Positions 34,470-46,384 are shown, counted from the stretch's first letter. The stretch: DNA of 64,000 nt from Thermothielavioides terrestris NRRL 8126 (GCF_000226115.1 NC_016462.1:1798001-1862000); one strand, 5' to 3'. Made by a program: numbers and translations. Notes: generated from the letters alone by a model not told the origin.

Positions 34470-35374
34470 TGGAGATCACGGGTAGGGGTGGCGGCCGGTG
34501 AGGGTGGCGTTGTTCTTGCTTGTTGAGTGCCGTGTTGAGTGAGTGGCCTTAGCTCGTGTTGAGTGAGTGGCCTCAGTTCGTGTTGAGTGAGTGGCCCAGC
34601 TTGTGAGTCGACGGGACCAAGATCAAGATACGCCGTGAGGGGAGTGAGGGGTTGTGCGTGATCCGTTTTCGTAAGCAGCCAGTGCGCGGCGCGTCCCAAG
34701 CTGTATTGGAAAATGTCAAGGTGTGTTGTGATTTGGATCTTGAAGATACAGCAGTTTTCAGGTCGGTCCTTGTTGGTTTTACACGGTTGTGGTGGCCGCC
34801 GTGGAGCACATCAAGGACCAAACACAATCAACATTAGCATGTTCTGGTTATTGACACAGCCCCGCTTCCTGCATACCGTGATGATGTAGCTCATCACCAC
34901 GCCATGGCTTCACATCTCATCCCGCAGCTCCAAAGTTGGGTGCTTTGAGCTTGAATATGCTTTGGGGAAACATAAGGCGAATGAATATGCTTTTTCGGCT
35001 CTCTATGAGAGTTGTGTCTGTCAAGATCATGCTCTCCCGCCGGTGCCGTCATCCAACCCGCATTGCCATCTCCCAACAATTATTCCATACAGAGATAATT
35101 AGTACCCTCATAGGGATGCTGCCCATCAATAAGCTGCCAGTAAATTAATCGTCAAGGATGACGAGAATCCTCGTACCAAACCCCGACGTGACACACCATT
35201 ACGCGGCAGCTAGGCAAAAGAAGTACGAAAAGCCAATTCCCATCCGCCAAACGCCAGAACTACCGTGGCTACCCTAGAAGGACGCTATATCCGCGTCCGC
35301 ACGCACTGTGCTCAACCAAATCGGCAGATGATATCCTCCCTCACCAAGTCCCCAAACATTCCCCTCGCCCTGAC
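34470..35374. other. CTF8 promoter and aldose epimerase 3' flank
   Basis: No gene was recognised. The CTF8-proximal part holds a 24-bp minisatellite (34532-34602). The remainder is AT-richer than the coding neighbours and shows no clear structure. Confidence 0.5.
34532..34602. repeat. 24-bp minisatellite, three copies
   Basis: Three near-identical units starting GTGTTGAGTGAGTGGCC lie at 34532, 34556 and 34580, with a partial unit (TGTTGAGTG) at 34521. They differ only in the last few bases of each unit. The array sits 63-133 bp upstream of the CTF8 start codon on that gene's promoter side. Each unit has a TGAGTGA, close to the bZIP (Gcn4/AP-1-like) core TGAGTCA. Confidence 0.8.
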
Positions 35375-36707
35375 TCAGCCCACGGTAAACTTATAACGGA
35401 ACTGCAGCACGTACGGATCACCGCCGGGCTCGATGACCTGCCTGCCCAGGCGGCCCCACTCGGGGTAGTTGATGCCGTCGATCCAGTCCTCAACCTCCAG
35501 CACGACGCAGCCGTACTGGGGCACGGTGCGCGGGAACTTGGTCTTGGAGGAGGACGAGCCGGTGGGGTGGCCCTGCGTCGTCTTGAGCGGGAACGTGCCG
35601 TTCTGGCCGCCACACGAGTACATCTGGAACGCTTCCTGGTCCGTGTAGACGTCGAGCCGGATGCCGGACCAGTCGGACCACAGGCTGGCCACGTAGCCGT
35701 CGGGAGCGCGCCAGTCGTACGGCTTCTGCCGGTTGACGAGAAAGCAGGTATCTGGAGCGGGCGGGCGTTAGTATGCTGCAAGAGATGGATGGTCTCGAGC
35801 GGAAAGGAAGGGTAATAAAAAAAGGCAGCAAGCTCTCACCATAGCCGGTGCAGTTGAACCCGCAGTTTCCGTGGATCTCGGGGTCGTTCCAGCTCTTCCC
35901 GATCTGCTTGGGTGCGCTCCAGAAATCGTTGACCGAGCCCTTGGGGTTGGCCACGATCTCGCCGGTCGGGATCAGGATGTTGTCCACCGCCACGCGCTGG
36001 CCGCTGTAGGGCAGGTAGAACGTGTGGTTGAGGATTAGGTTGGTCTCGTTGTTGGAAAAGCCGTCCAGGTTCCAGTAGGTATGGCTGCTCAGCATGATGG
36101 GCGTCTTCTTGGTGGTAGCGATGGCCACCATCTTGCCGTCCCACGTCATGTTGCCCATCGTGTACGTGATGTACGAGACGACCTCGCCTGGGAAGCCTTC
36201 CTTGCCGTCCGGATCCACAATGGAGAAGGTAATGGATCGATTGGTGTGGGCAACGACCGTAAAGTTGCGCCAGTCCCAACCATCCGGTCCACCGTGGAGC
36301 GTGTCGACGCCCTGGGGGTTGGCGGCAGTGGGGTTCTCGTTGGGAGTGACGTGGTAGGTCTGGCCGTCCAACTCGAATGTGCTGTTCTTAATGCGGTTCG
36401 CATAGCGGCCGGGGACACCGCCGAGGTGCGGGTGAACCTTGTCAATCGAGTAGTAGCTCGCATTATCGAACCCCATCACGACGTCTCGGACGAATCCGTT
36501 CTTGTCTTTGATGAGCAAGTTTGAGATCGAGGCTCCGTAGGGTATGAACGACGCAGCAATCCCCTCGCCGTAGATCCAATACTTGCCATCTTTGTCGGCG
36601 CCTTTCACATCTTGGCCACGCGGAACCGGAGCGCCAGCCTGGACGCCATCCAGAACCCAGGCGGTTCCGGAGAGCACCGAGAGGAGGGTTTTGCTGAGAA
36701 GGCGCAT
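35375..36707 (-). CDS. Secreted aldose 1-epimerase (mutarotase), 414 aa
   Basis: A galactose mutarotase-fold enzyme that interconverts alpha and beta anomers of aldoses, here probably secreted. Exons are 36707-35840 and 35751-35375; the 88-bp intron splits the glycine codon run TGYG and resumes with DTCFLVNRQKPYDWRAP. The start at 36707 gives a signal peptide (MRLLSKTLLSVLSGTAW, cleavage near VQAGAPVP). Family motifs are the PHLGGVPGRYANRI region, VDTLHGGPDGWDWRNF with one catalytic histidine, SSHTYWNLDGF with the second, and a C-terminal VLEVEDWIDGINYPEW with the likely catalytic glutamate. Several N-x-S/T sites (NAS, NST, NFT, NRS, NMT, NHT) fit a glycoprotein. The first exon could start 17 codons further upstream, but that would bury the signal peptide. 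Confidence 0.93.
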
Positions 36708-38352
36708 GTTGACCGTCGACCAGAGAGTAAGTCTTGTGGCGGTAGACGAGGGAAACACGCGCGGGGAGGAAGAGTGAAGTAAGGTCCAGGGACCAGAAAG
36801 TATGAGGGAAACAAGCGTGGGGAGTGGGAGTGAAGATTTAATAAGGTCGACGGACCAGATGGTTAATCGAGCTCAGTCCAATCGCGGGGCAAGCGCGGAG
36901 ATTGCGAAGGAAAGAGTGCGCGAAGCGTGGCAGTAGGCGAGGTGGTATGCATATTCCCACTCATGCATGGGATGAATGGCACCTTGACACTTGACTTGTT
37001 CCCCAGCAGGGCGGATCGGGTTGCCTAGGTAGCAATCACAACAGCAAGCTAGGCGAGCTCGGGGTTCCTGGTTCCTGCCGGTTGAACAACCCAGTTCTTC
37101 CGTGGTAAGCGAGCGGATATCCGTCCGATGATGACGGGAAGCGGTAGAGAAGACAGCGGGTAGGCTCAGAGCCACGCGATGCTGTGAAACACGAGACACG
37201 AGTTAGTCCACCAAAAGCATGTGAATCGCAGGGCAGTTAGACACTGGCAACGTGATTTCCAGCGCCCAGAGAAAAAAAGTCCCCTCTCTCCTCATGGCCG
37301 TAAAGCGTCGGCAGGCCCGACTGCAACCTGGTAACCACCATCTCACGCGACGCTGATCACCATTCCATCTCCAAAAGAGGAAGTTGGAGACGGTTCCAAC
37401 ATTTGCGGGATGCAGGTTCCTCCCCAGCCCCCTCCACGCAAAGCGACGGTTGCAACGACAGCAGGGCCCAATTGCAGCAACGAACGTGCTCCAGGTCCTG
37501 AATTCATCCGGGTTCGTGGGTCTTCGAACTCACCCTACACAATCCTTCCGGCCCCGATCATCCCCATTTCCGTCCGGTCCGGGGTCGGGCGTCGAGCACT
37601 GACACGGTTGGCGGTGCCTCTTCCCCGGAGGTCGCGGCCCGGGGAGTGGGAATTGCAGTGACGTCGGGACGAGAGTGGTCAGCCGCCATTGGTGCGGGTG
37701 CCGCTTCGGCTTCGGCATGTTTGTTCTCCAATTGCGGGGTGGCCCCACAGACTCCAGCCGGGACCCCCTGTCGTTTCTCCGCGATGAAGCTTGAATGCTG
37801 CCACTCACTGTGTACTGTGGTACTGAGGTAGTATATGCTTCCATCTCGACGATCCTTCCGCGACACTCCAAAGATCATAGGCAGTTAGACCTTGAAATTG
37901 GGTTGACTGTTTGTCATCAGGATTACGACACGGAAGTCAAAAGCATGTGGCCGGTAAGGCCTCGAGTTCTTCACGAACCGGCGGCTGTTGTGCCTCGTTT
38001 GGCACTTGAGGCTGTTGTGAGCTTGTTCAGGCGCAAGACTTTTGCCTCATCACCGATCCCGGGCCGGCTATATTACGTTTGCTTACCATTGACACGGACA
38101 ACTTACCGCAATAGCGAAGCAACATACCATAGACGTTGCATTGGCCCAGGCGAGCAAAATCGACGTCACCCAGGCGCTCCAATCGCGGGCCTGTGGAGAG
38201 AACGAAGCAAGGGTCGCATTCCAATCTGCAATCCCGCCAACCATGACCCCAACCATGTGATTTACGTGCAAGACTTTCCCACGCAGAACAATCTATACGC
38301 ACGAACGGTTTTATACGCGTCGCCTGCGCAACCACCGGCCGTCCGCTGGCCA
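36708..38352. other. Aldose epimerase promoter and VMA2 3' flank
   Basis: No gene was recognised. The epimerase-proximal part carries a duplicated segment of about 56 bp (36748-36863). A very long plus-strand frame entering from 37795 is the antisense shadow of VMA2 plus its 3' flank. Confidence 0.5.
36748..36863. repeat. Imperfect tandem duplication of about 56 bp
   Basis: Copy 1 (36748-36803) and copy 2 (36804-36863) both begin GAGGGAAACA, continue GCG.GGGGAG..., then GAGTGAAG, AAGGTC and GGACCAGA. Substitutions and a 4-base insertion separate them. They lie 41-156 bp upstream of the epimerase start codon, so in its promoter or leader. Confidence 0.75.
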
Positions 38353-40213
38353 TTATGCATCGATCAGGTTCTCCTCCTCGCGCGCCGTGTCTCTGGTGTC
38401 CTTGGTCGGCGCTTTGCCCTTGCCCTTCCGGTCCGCCGGTGTCCTATGGTAGAACTCGTCGATGATCTTGGCGGGGATGCGGTTCAGCATGTCCTTGCGG
38501 TAGATGCGCAGCAGGCTCCACGCCAGGTCCAGCGACTCGAAGATTGTCCGCGACTCGTACGGGCCCTGGCTGATGAAGTTGCGCTCAAACTTGTCGAGGA
38601 ATTCGAGCGACAGCTTGTCTTCGGCCGACAGCGCCTCCTCGCCGACAACAGCCTTCATGGCCGCCGCGTCGCGCCCGATGGCATACTTGGCGTACAGTTG
38701 GTTCGACACATCGCCGTGGTCCTTCCGCGTCATGCCCTCACCGATAGCAGACTTCATCAGACGGGACAGCGACGGCAGCACATTGATCGGGGGGTAGATG
38801 CCGCGGTTGTGCAGGCCACGGTCGACGAAGATTTGCCCCTCCGTAATGTAGCCCGTCAGGTCGGGAATGGGGTGTGTGATGTCGTCGTTCGGCATGGTGA
38901 GAATCGGAATCTGCGTGATGGAGCCATTCCGGCCTTGCACACGACCGGCGCGTTCGTAGATGGTGGACAAATCCGTGTACATGTAGCCTGGGAAACCGCG
39001 ACGACCAGGGACTTCTTCGCGGGCGGAGGACACCTCACGGAGGGCGTCGCAGTAGGAAGAGAGATCGGTGAGAATAACCAAGACGTGCTTCTCCAGTTGG
39101 TAGGCGTAGTACTCGGCGGTTGTAAGGGCAAGGCGGGGCGTGATGATACGTTCGATACTTTCAGTGGGTCAGCGAGAAAGTCCAGGGGTCGACGAAGAGA
39201 ACTAGACCTACGTGGGGTCGTTGGCAAGGTTGAGAAACAGCGTTGTGCGCTCCAAGCTGCCGTTCTCCTCAAAGTCGCGCGTGAAGAAACGGGCGGTTTC
39301 CAGGTTGACACCCATGGCCGCGAACACGATCGAGAAGTTGTCCTCGTGGCCGTCATGGACACCCTTGTTCGTCACACCCTCGCGCTTCACCAATCCGGCC
39401 TGCCGGCAAATCTGGGCGGCAATCTCATTGTGCGGCAGACCGGCGGCGGAGAAAATGGGAATCTTCTGCCCACGCGCAATCGAGTTCATGGTGTCGATGG
39501 CCGAGATACCGGTCGAGATCATTTCCTCGGGGTAGACCTGTCCTTCTTCAGCCACCGCCCTCTCTAGCACATGGCGCAGATATTCCTTACTCTCGAATAG
39601 GGGTTGATGGGGCTGCCGTTGATATCCAAGAAATCCTCGGCCAGCACCTTAGGACCCTTGTCGATCGCACGTCCCGAACCGTCGAAGATGCGCCCGAGCA
39701 TATCTTCAGACACCCCAAGCTTCAAACTCTGCCCTGTGAACTCAACCCGAGTCTTTTACCTAGTCAGCTGCTTGTCTGCCCCACAACCGCCAGTGTCCGC
39801 TTTACCTTCTTCACATCGACGCCCGCCGTGCCCTCGAAGACCTGAGAAATTCAATCAGCAACCCCCCCCTCGATCGATGGGAAGGAGCCAGAGTTTCTAC
39901 CTGCACAATCGCCCGGTTCCCTAGGCAAATCCGTCAGTCACCGCGCAACCGAAGAGCTCGAGACAGGCCGCCTACCTCGGGCCTCCAGAACCTGACCGGA
40001 ACGCTGCGTCCCGTCGGGAAGCGTAAGGGTGACAATCTCATTGTATCTCGGGAATTTGACCTGGGGACGCAATTAGAGCCGGCGCGCTGGCGTCGGGGAA
40101 GCAGGAAGGCTGACATTGTCGAGGATGACAAGCGGACCGTTGACGCCGCCAACGGTGTTGTAGCGGATTCTGGGCGTCACCCGGTACGATGACGATTCCC
40201 GGGGGTCGCCCAT
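38353..40213 (-). CDS. VMA2: V-type ATPase subunit B (510 aa), seven exons
   Basis: The non-catalytic nucleotide-binding subunit of the V1 sector, which with subunit A makes the hexamer driving vacuolar acidification. Transcript-order exons: 40213-40115, 40060-39976, 39920-39901, 39841-39806, 39752-39591, 39537-39212, 39157-38353. The third is only 20 nt and the fourth 36 nt; together they encode the conserved [20 protein letters not shown] strip. The start [19 protein letters not shown] leads to the invariant [14 protein letters not shown]. Later blocks are [79 protein letters not shown] and the charged fungal tail ending EEENLIDA. All introns are 53-59 bp. Divergent from CWC27. Identity and length fit perfectly. 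Confidence 0.97.
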
Positions 40214-40983
40214 CGCGAAACGGCTGATCAGAGTAGGTGCCTGGCAAGGTTCGCGGTCGAATTGTCTATGCGGGCCTGGGTTCCCGAATGGAAGCTAATG
40301 CGCAAGCTGCAAGGGGGTTCCGCGAGTCCGTCTCGGTGTTTACGGCGATCTCAAGGTCCTGTCCTGCAGGTTGCAGCCGCAAGCTCGCAAGCAAGCAAGC
40401 TCCTGAGACAACCATATCAAGGTGGCCCCGCATCGGCGGCACAGCCACACTTTCAACTAACAATGGATTGAAACCAACGGAGGGGGGCACAGCTGCGGCG
40501 TCGTATGTAATCCGTTATCCGTACATGACCAGTACGGCACTAGGTCCTACTGTGTAATGAAGGACAAGTCAACAGCACTAAATTTTGGCATTACGACCTT
40601 ACATTGGCCTCCTCGCGAACTGCCTTGAAAGCGCTCCAGTTGACTTTGAATTGTCTGCCTCAGCGTCGTCAAATTACGCAGCTCTACTGTGCGCAAGGTT
40701 ATTTTCATGTACAGTTGTATCGAATGCATACTGCGTAATATACATCATTGCCCCACACAGTGTCTTCCCCTTGCTGGCGTCAAGGTGTCTCCAATTGCGG
40801 CTGTGCAAGGCGGGCGGCAGGCAAGAAAGATTCCGGACGACACCCAGGTTTCAATCCTCGGCACCGCTGTCCAGCCATCATCCAATCCTCCTCTTCCCAG
40901 CACAAAAGCCAACCCATGCGTGCCGCGTACCCTCCTTGAGCATTGCCTGGCAGGGACTCGCACACGATCCCGCCCATACGACC
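40214..40983. promoter_or_regulatory. Shared divergent promoter region, VMA2 and CWC27
   Basis: 770 bp separate the two divergent start codons. No additional gene is seen. The frame running into CWC27 from 40585 is open by chance upstream of the true ATG. Confidence 0.5.
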
Positions 40984-42597
40984 ATGTCGTCCATCTACAA
41001 TCTCGAGCCGCAGCCGACGGCGTCGGCAATCATCCACACGACCCAGGGCGAGATCGCGATTGAGCTGTTCGCGAAGCAAACACCCCTCACCTGTCGCAAT
41101 TTCCTGCAGCTCAGTCTGGACGGGTACTATGACAACACCATATTCCACCGCCTCGTCCCCGGGTTCATTCTCCAGGGCGGCGACCCAACGGGTACCGGGC
41201 ATGGAGGCGAGAGTATCTACGATGGCGGCGCATTCTCGGGTGATCTGGATCCATGGCCAATGGACCAGCGCAAGGGCCAGAACGCTGGCCCCACGGGCGT
41301 GAACTTCAAGGACGAATTCCACTCGCGGTTGAAGTTCAATCGCCGTGGTCTGCTGGGCATGGCAAACGAGGGCGTCCCGGACTCGAACGGGAGCCAGTTC
41401 TTCTTCACCTTGGGCAAGGCGGAGGAGTTGACAAATAAGAACACCCTCTTCGGCCGAGTGGCCGGTGACACCATCTACAACTTAGTTAAGATGGGGGAGG
41501 CTGAGGTAGCAGAGGGCACTGAGCGGCCGCTGTACCCGGCTAAAATCACCCACATCGAGATCCTTAACAACCCCTTCGAGGACATGAAAAAGAGAGAGAG
41601 AAAGGTTCGACATGAGGCGGCTAGGCCGGCCCCGGCCGAAAAGAGGCAGAAGAAGAGGAAAGGGGGAAAGCAGCTGCTGAGTTTTGGAGACGAGGAGGGT
41701 GATGCCGATGATCTTCCCGTCGTCAAGAAAGCCAAGTTCGATACACGGATTGTGATGGATGTGGACGAAGAGCCTGTCCAAAAAGCCATGCCAGTCAGAG
41801 CATCTGTCAAAAAAGAGACGAGATTACCACACAAAGAAGCGCCAGTTTCAGCCAGCCACACAACAACAGAGGCTCGGAAGCGCCCTGACAGCCCGGAACC
41901 AGTTCCGGCGAAGCAGGTGCCACCATCCACGGTACCGGTCAGTGAGAGCTCCGGCTCCGGGGTTGAGGAGCCGCCGAAGAAGTCTTTTCTGGAACGGACC
42001 AACGAGGAGATCGCCGCGGTCAAAGCATCCATGAAGCGCACAATCCACGCAGAACCGGTCAAAGAGAAGAAAAAATCGGCCTTGGAGCTGATGGTACCAG
42101 AGAATTCGATGCGCGGGCGGAAACGGCGTCCAGGAGGGAACAATATCAGCTCAAAGGAGGAACAAGAAGCCTTGGACATGCTGAGGTCCTTCAGATCAAA
42201 GCTCGAGAAAGCCCCCGCCGAGAAGAAGGTGGCTCAGCCATCTGGAAGCAAAAGCGAAGAGGCAGGCGACGAGAATGCGGAGGGAGAGGTGTGTGACCTA
42301 CACTTCATCTCCAACTGCCAAAGCTGCCGGGCGTGGGATAAAGAGGTCAGAGATGAGAGCGACGACGAAGGCTGGATGTCTCACACGCTCACTTTTGCGG
42401 CCGACAAGTTGGGCAAGGACCTCAGCTACCGGAAGAAAGCCGAGGAGGAACTGGTGGTTATTGACCCCCTTGAGAAAGCCAGAGCTCTCAAGGAGGAGAA
42501 AAGAGCGGCTAGGGACATGCGCGCAGGGGGCTCCTCGCGAGCGTGGGATCGCGATCGCGATCGAGATCGCGAGAGGGACAGGGTGGTCTACAGATAG
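40984..42597 (+). CDS. CWC27: Spliceosomal cyclophilin CWC27 (537 aa)
   Basis: A cyclophilin of the activated spliceosome (partner of CWC22 around the Bact complex). The start MSSIYNLEPQPTASAIIHTT is the first ATG giving the family N-terminus. The cyclophilin domain occupies about residues 12-180: FHRLVPGFILQGGDPTGTG, GLLGMANEGVPDSNGSQFFF, and LTNKNTLFGRV. The position of cyclophilin A Trp121 is a glutamate here (KAEELTNKN), the substitution known for CWC27 that goes with loss or weakness of isomerase activity and cyclosporin binding. After it come a long Lys/Glu-rich disordered region with RQKKRKGGKQLLSFGDEEGD, a helical PKKSFLERTNEEIAAVKASM segment, a cysteine motif CDLHFISNCQSC, and an RD-repeat tail before the final VVYR. 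Single exon. Identity is secure. Confidence 0.95.
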   Translation: MSSIYNLEPQPTASAIIHTTQGEIAIELFAKQTPLTCRNFLQLSLDGYYDNTIFHRLVPGFILQGGDPTGTGHGGESIYDGGAFSGDLDPWPMDQRKGQNAGPTGVNFKDEFHSRLKFNRRGLLGMANEGVPDSNGSQFFFTLGKAEELTNKNTLFGRVAGDTIYNLVKMGEAEVAEGTERPLYPAKITHIEILNNPFEDMKKRERKVRHEAARPAPAEKRQKKRKGGKQLLSFGDEEGDADDLPVVKKAKFDTRIVMDVDEEPVQKAMPVRASVKKETRLPHKEAPVSASHTTTEARKRPDSPEPVPAKQVPPSTVPVSESSGSGVEEPPKKSFLERTNEEIAAVKASMKRTIHAEPVKEKKKSALELMVPENSMRGRKRRPGGNNISSKEEQEALDMLRSFRSKLEKAPAEKKVAQPSGSKSEEAGDENAEGEVCDLHFISNCQSCRAWDKEVRDESDDEGWMSHTLTFAADKLGKDLSYRKKAEEELVVIDPLEKARALKEEKRAARDMRAGGSSRAWDRDRDRDRERDRVVYR

Positions 42598-44007
42598 AGA
42601 CCGGAAGGGGCTGCGAGGCGGACGCACCGAAAATGTCTCATAACCTGCATACAATAATGATTCATAGTCTTACGATACCCTAAAACGTATCATATCACCA
42701 CGTTGCTGTTCTTTCTGTAGCCATTGCGCTGGACATCTTCCGACCATTTGCTCTTGTCTGATGTCATAAGCCAACATGGAGCTTGGCTGGACCCTCAAAG
42801 ACCCAGACTTCCAAGGTTCTTCCCAAAGCCAAATAAGGAAAGGTACATACCAGGTACCTACATCCGCATAGGTATAGGTGTGGGCGCCTGCCTAGTAATC
42901 CTTCGAAGGAAGTATCTCCTCTTGCGCTCTGTCGACGACACCGTTGGCGCTCAAGTTATTTCTCGACAAGCTGCGCGGGTAGGGAGAGGGAGACATCCAG
43001 ACAGCGCGACTTGACAGGTGATCGTAACGTGAGGTACACCTAGGTCAGCTCGTTATCGGGATGCCCCTCCTAGGAGGCGTTATCGCCACGGTAGGTGATT
43101 GGTTCGCCAAGCGAAGAAATGCTGGAGTGACCAAGATCTATGGCATCAACGGGCAGTGGGAAGTCCTACGGAATACTTCCACCCGAAACGCTGCGGTGAG
43201 AAGCGTCAAGCGCCGAATCAGAGGATCCCGTCGGCAATTTTTAACTTCTTCGTCACGCCAACCATCTGAGTCTCTGCTGACCGACCATCTGCACCAAGGC
43301 GACCGTCCTGCTTCCTGCATTGGAAAGACCTTCCAAAGCCCGTGCTTTGGGACCGCAACCATCAGCCAACCGGGAACAAGCCCCGCGAGACACGGCGCTC
43401 TGAGTCTCCGGCCCCCCATTGTTCAGGCCGCTCCGAGGCACCAGCAGTGACAAGCACCCATTGAGAGCGATTCCATCCGCGAGACAATATCTGTTGCCGT
43501 CCTCTCTATTCTGCGCGGGGGTCAAAGAGCGACTGTTCTGCGACGCCGGACATCTTCGCGCCTGCAGGGACGGACGCCTGACTGGGAGCGCAAGGCGCAT
43601 TGCGCAATCCCTGGACACGCTGAGGCACACACACACCTAGCTGCATGGCTACTTGACCCGGCGCTCTTCTTTGAACAATCCTGGCCGGATCTACGATATA
43701 TAGCTCGGCTTGATACCTTCGCCAGCCGAATTTCGCATAGTTCCCGCTGGAACCTGCCGACCTGCTCGCTCATAGCAACCGCGAGTCTCAAGGCGCGCGC
43801 TACCGGATCCGTTCTTCGCGGCCTCAGGAGCCACGAGCCGAGCCTTCCCGCACGCTACACCGAACGAATACCCGGCATCGGCCCTTGCCATAACCAAAGA
43901 CTCGGTTTGTACGAGGAAGCGCCGCACGAACACCGCACTGCTCTTTGCCAACAGCTCGGGTCGCGCCTTGTCGGTCCCAGCGGGCCAAACATTCGCTGCC
44001 CAGTGTT
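42598..44007. other. CWC27 3' flank and HSF1 promoter/leader
   Basis: No gene was recognised in 1.4 kb. The HSF1 leader contains short upstream open frames and no clear canonical heat-shock element (alternating nGAAn) that I can defend. No transposon or repeat was noted. Confidence 0.5.
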
Positions 44008-46384
44008 ATGTCGTCGCCCAACTCTCGGAAACGACCCGCTGCAGGCGTTCCTCCCATGGCTCCCATGCCTTCCATCCCCCAAATTTCCCAGCCGTTCTCC
44101 CCGGTGCCGCCGGATCAGGTCTTTAGATGGAACAACGGCGTGGATGGGAGCGGCTTTGTTGACGCCGGACCTCCCGGCGTGAACTCGTTCGCGATGCTGC
44201 CGACGTCAGGCTCATACGGGCAGGCGATCTCGACGCCCTCGACTGCGCTGGCAAGGCGGCCAAACAACAGAGCCCTGGTTCCTACCACCCCTCGAGCCCC
44301 GTTCGACCGCGCCGCTGACGGCTGGAACGGATACAACGAAGATCCTGGGTATTTCCAGGCCGCAGCCATGAACATGGACGAGTACAACAACATCGAGAGG
44401 CTCGAGGAGATGGCGCAGCGAGCAAAGAGGGAGGCGCAGGCGAAGAGGAAGCAGATTCCCCCATTTGTTCAGAAGCTCAGCAGGTTCGAAAGCCCCCCCT
44501 TTTTTTCGGGGCCCTTGTTCTTCACGAGTAACAGGCTAACCAGATCGCAGCTTCCTGGACGAGTCGAGGAACACCGACCTGATCCGCTGGTCTGACAAGG
44601 GTGATTCCTTCATTGTTCTCGATGAGGAGGAGTTTGCCAAGACCTTGATCCCCGAGCTCTTCAAGCATAACAACTACGCCTCGTTCGTGCGCCAGCTGAA
44701 TATGTATGGCTTCCACAAGCGCGTAGGCCTCTCCGACAACTCCATGAAGGCCAGTGAGAGGAAGAACAAGAGCCCCAGCGAATACTACAATCCGTACTTC
44801 CGCCGCGGCCATCCCAACCTGCTGTGGCTGATTAACAAGCCCAAGAGCGGCAACAGCAAGAAGAAGGGAAAGAAGGACGAAGGCGAGGTGGAGAGTGAGG
44901 AGGATGCCGCCGAAGAGACCTACAGCGGGCCGAACCTGGCCGCTTCTCAGGCCGGCAGAGGGCCCGTGTCGAACGAACTAGGGCCTCTCCAGAAGAAGGA
45001 TCTGGTGCAGGTCAAAGCACAGATCGAGAGGATCCAACAACAGCAGGTCGCCATTTCCAACATGCTCAGCAAGATGCGCCAGGACCAGAACCAGCTTTAT
45101 CAACAGGCTGTCCTGTTCCAAAACATGCACGAGCGGCACGAGAACTCGATCAATGCGATCCTCAACTTCCTCGCCAATGTTTTTAGGAAGTCATTGGAAG
45201 AGCAAGGGGGGACGCAGACGGTCCAGGATCTCCTGGCAAGCATCATTCCAAATTCCCAAGCCCACGGGCAGAACCAAATCTCTCCGACCGGCGTTGTTGA
45301 CCTCGGCGGTTTCGTCAACCAGCAACCGCAGAACGTCACTACAGTCGCGACGGTGGGCACCCCAAAAAGGCAGCAGCGGCTCCTTCCTCCCATCCCGCAT
45401 CACCAGGCCAGCAAGGCGTCTACCCTGTCTACGTCCACCGCGCCGTCGACTGCACCCCAAGCGGCCCCGCAAGCACCTCAGATGGGAACGGTTACCGAGT
45501 TGTTCGACACGTCTCCCGCCGACACCACCTCCCCGGCTTACATTAAGAACGAGCTGCAGAACAATCCCCAGGAGGGGATGATGAAGATCATTCAGGACAC
45601 CAACGCAGTCAACAACAGCTCTGGGATTGACCTGCCGGAGGTGGCCGCCAAGACTTCCGCCAGCATGAGTAACGACCAGCGCATGCAGATGCTCAACATC
45701 ATGGCCGGCAGCAATGCCACCGCGCCATCTGGGACATCCAACGGCAGTTCCGCCGTCAGCTCAACCGCGTCGGTCCCGGTCCCGGTCGCGGCCTCTCCGA
45801 GTCTGTCCTCGCTCCAGATGCCCTCCCTCCAAGACATGCAGACCACCCAAGCCGAGCTGGACGCGCTCCAACAACTGTCCAACGAGCAGGCCTCTCAGAT
45901 CGACGCGCTCACCCACTTGCTCGGGCCCCTCAGCCCGTCGGGCCGCATCCCGGGCCTCGACGATCAAGGCACCCCCAACGCGAACTACTTCGACAACGTC
46001 GACTACGACCAGTTCATCAACCCCGGCGCCTTCTCCGACCCGGCCTTCGACGCCATGGGCCTTCCCGCCAACCCCGCCAACCCCGCCGACGGTACCGACG
46101 GCACCGACTTCAACTTTAGCCTGGACGGCAACACGGCTGCGGACTTGGGCGCTACGGCGGCAACGGCGGCAACAACAGCGGCGGCGGCTGCGGCGGCGGC
46201 CCCCCTGGCAGGAGACAACAACACCAAGAAGAACACTAGCGCTGCCGGTGGGGTTGACTCGGGCCGCGCGCTGGAGGGATCGTCGGCGGCGATCGACACG
46301 GCCAATTCCTCCGGCACAGAGGAGATCGCCCGCGCTGAGTCGGAGAACCCCGAGCGCGGCTCCAAGCGCCGGCGAAAGGGCTAA
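44008..46384 (+). CDS. HSF1: Heat-shock transcription factor HSF1 (769 aa)
   Basis: The master activator of heat-shock genes, binding nGAAn arrays as a trimer. Exons are 44008-44483 and 44551-46384; the 67-bp intron splits the DNA-binding domain at KLSS-FLDESRNTD and closes in frame with a GCTAAC branch site. Order: disordered N-terminus (1-145); HSF DNA-binding domain (about 150-262), with the recognition-helix region FKHNNYASFVRQLNMYGFHK; an acidic/basic linker; HR-A/B coiled coil for trimerisation (about 305-375, KKDLVQVKAQIERIQQQQ then NSINAILNFLANVF); and a long Ser/Thr/Gln/Asn/Pro-rich activation region with a poly-Ala run (about 705-720) and basic C-terminus GSKRRRKG. The intron position inside the domain and the overall length fit filamentous ascomycete Hsf1. 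Skn7 is excluded because there is no response-regulator domain. Confidence 0.95.

Noticed and set aside
33666..34526. 286-codon plus-strand frame with poly-Thr/Pro
   Set aside because: Antisense to CTF8, whose family motifs are clear on the minus strand.
37795..39567. 590-codon open frame on the plus strand
   Set aside because: It is antisense to VMA2 exons and introns, has no domain, and arises from GC-rich coding sequence on the other strand.
42520..42597. GATCGC direct repeats as an independent repeat element
   Set aside because: They encode the RD-repeat tail of CWC27 in frame and need no separate explanation.
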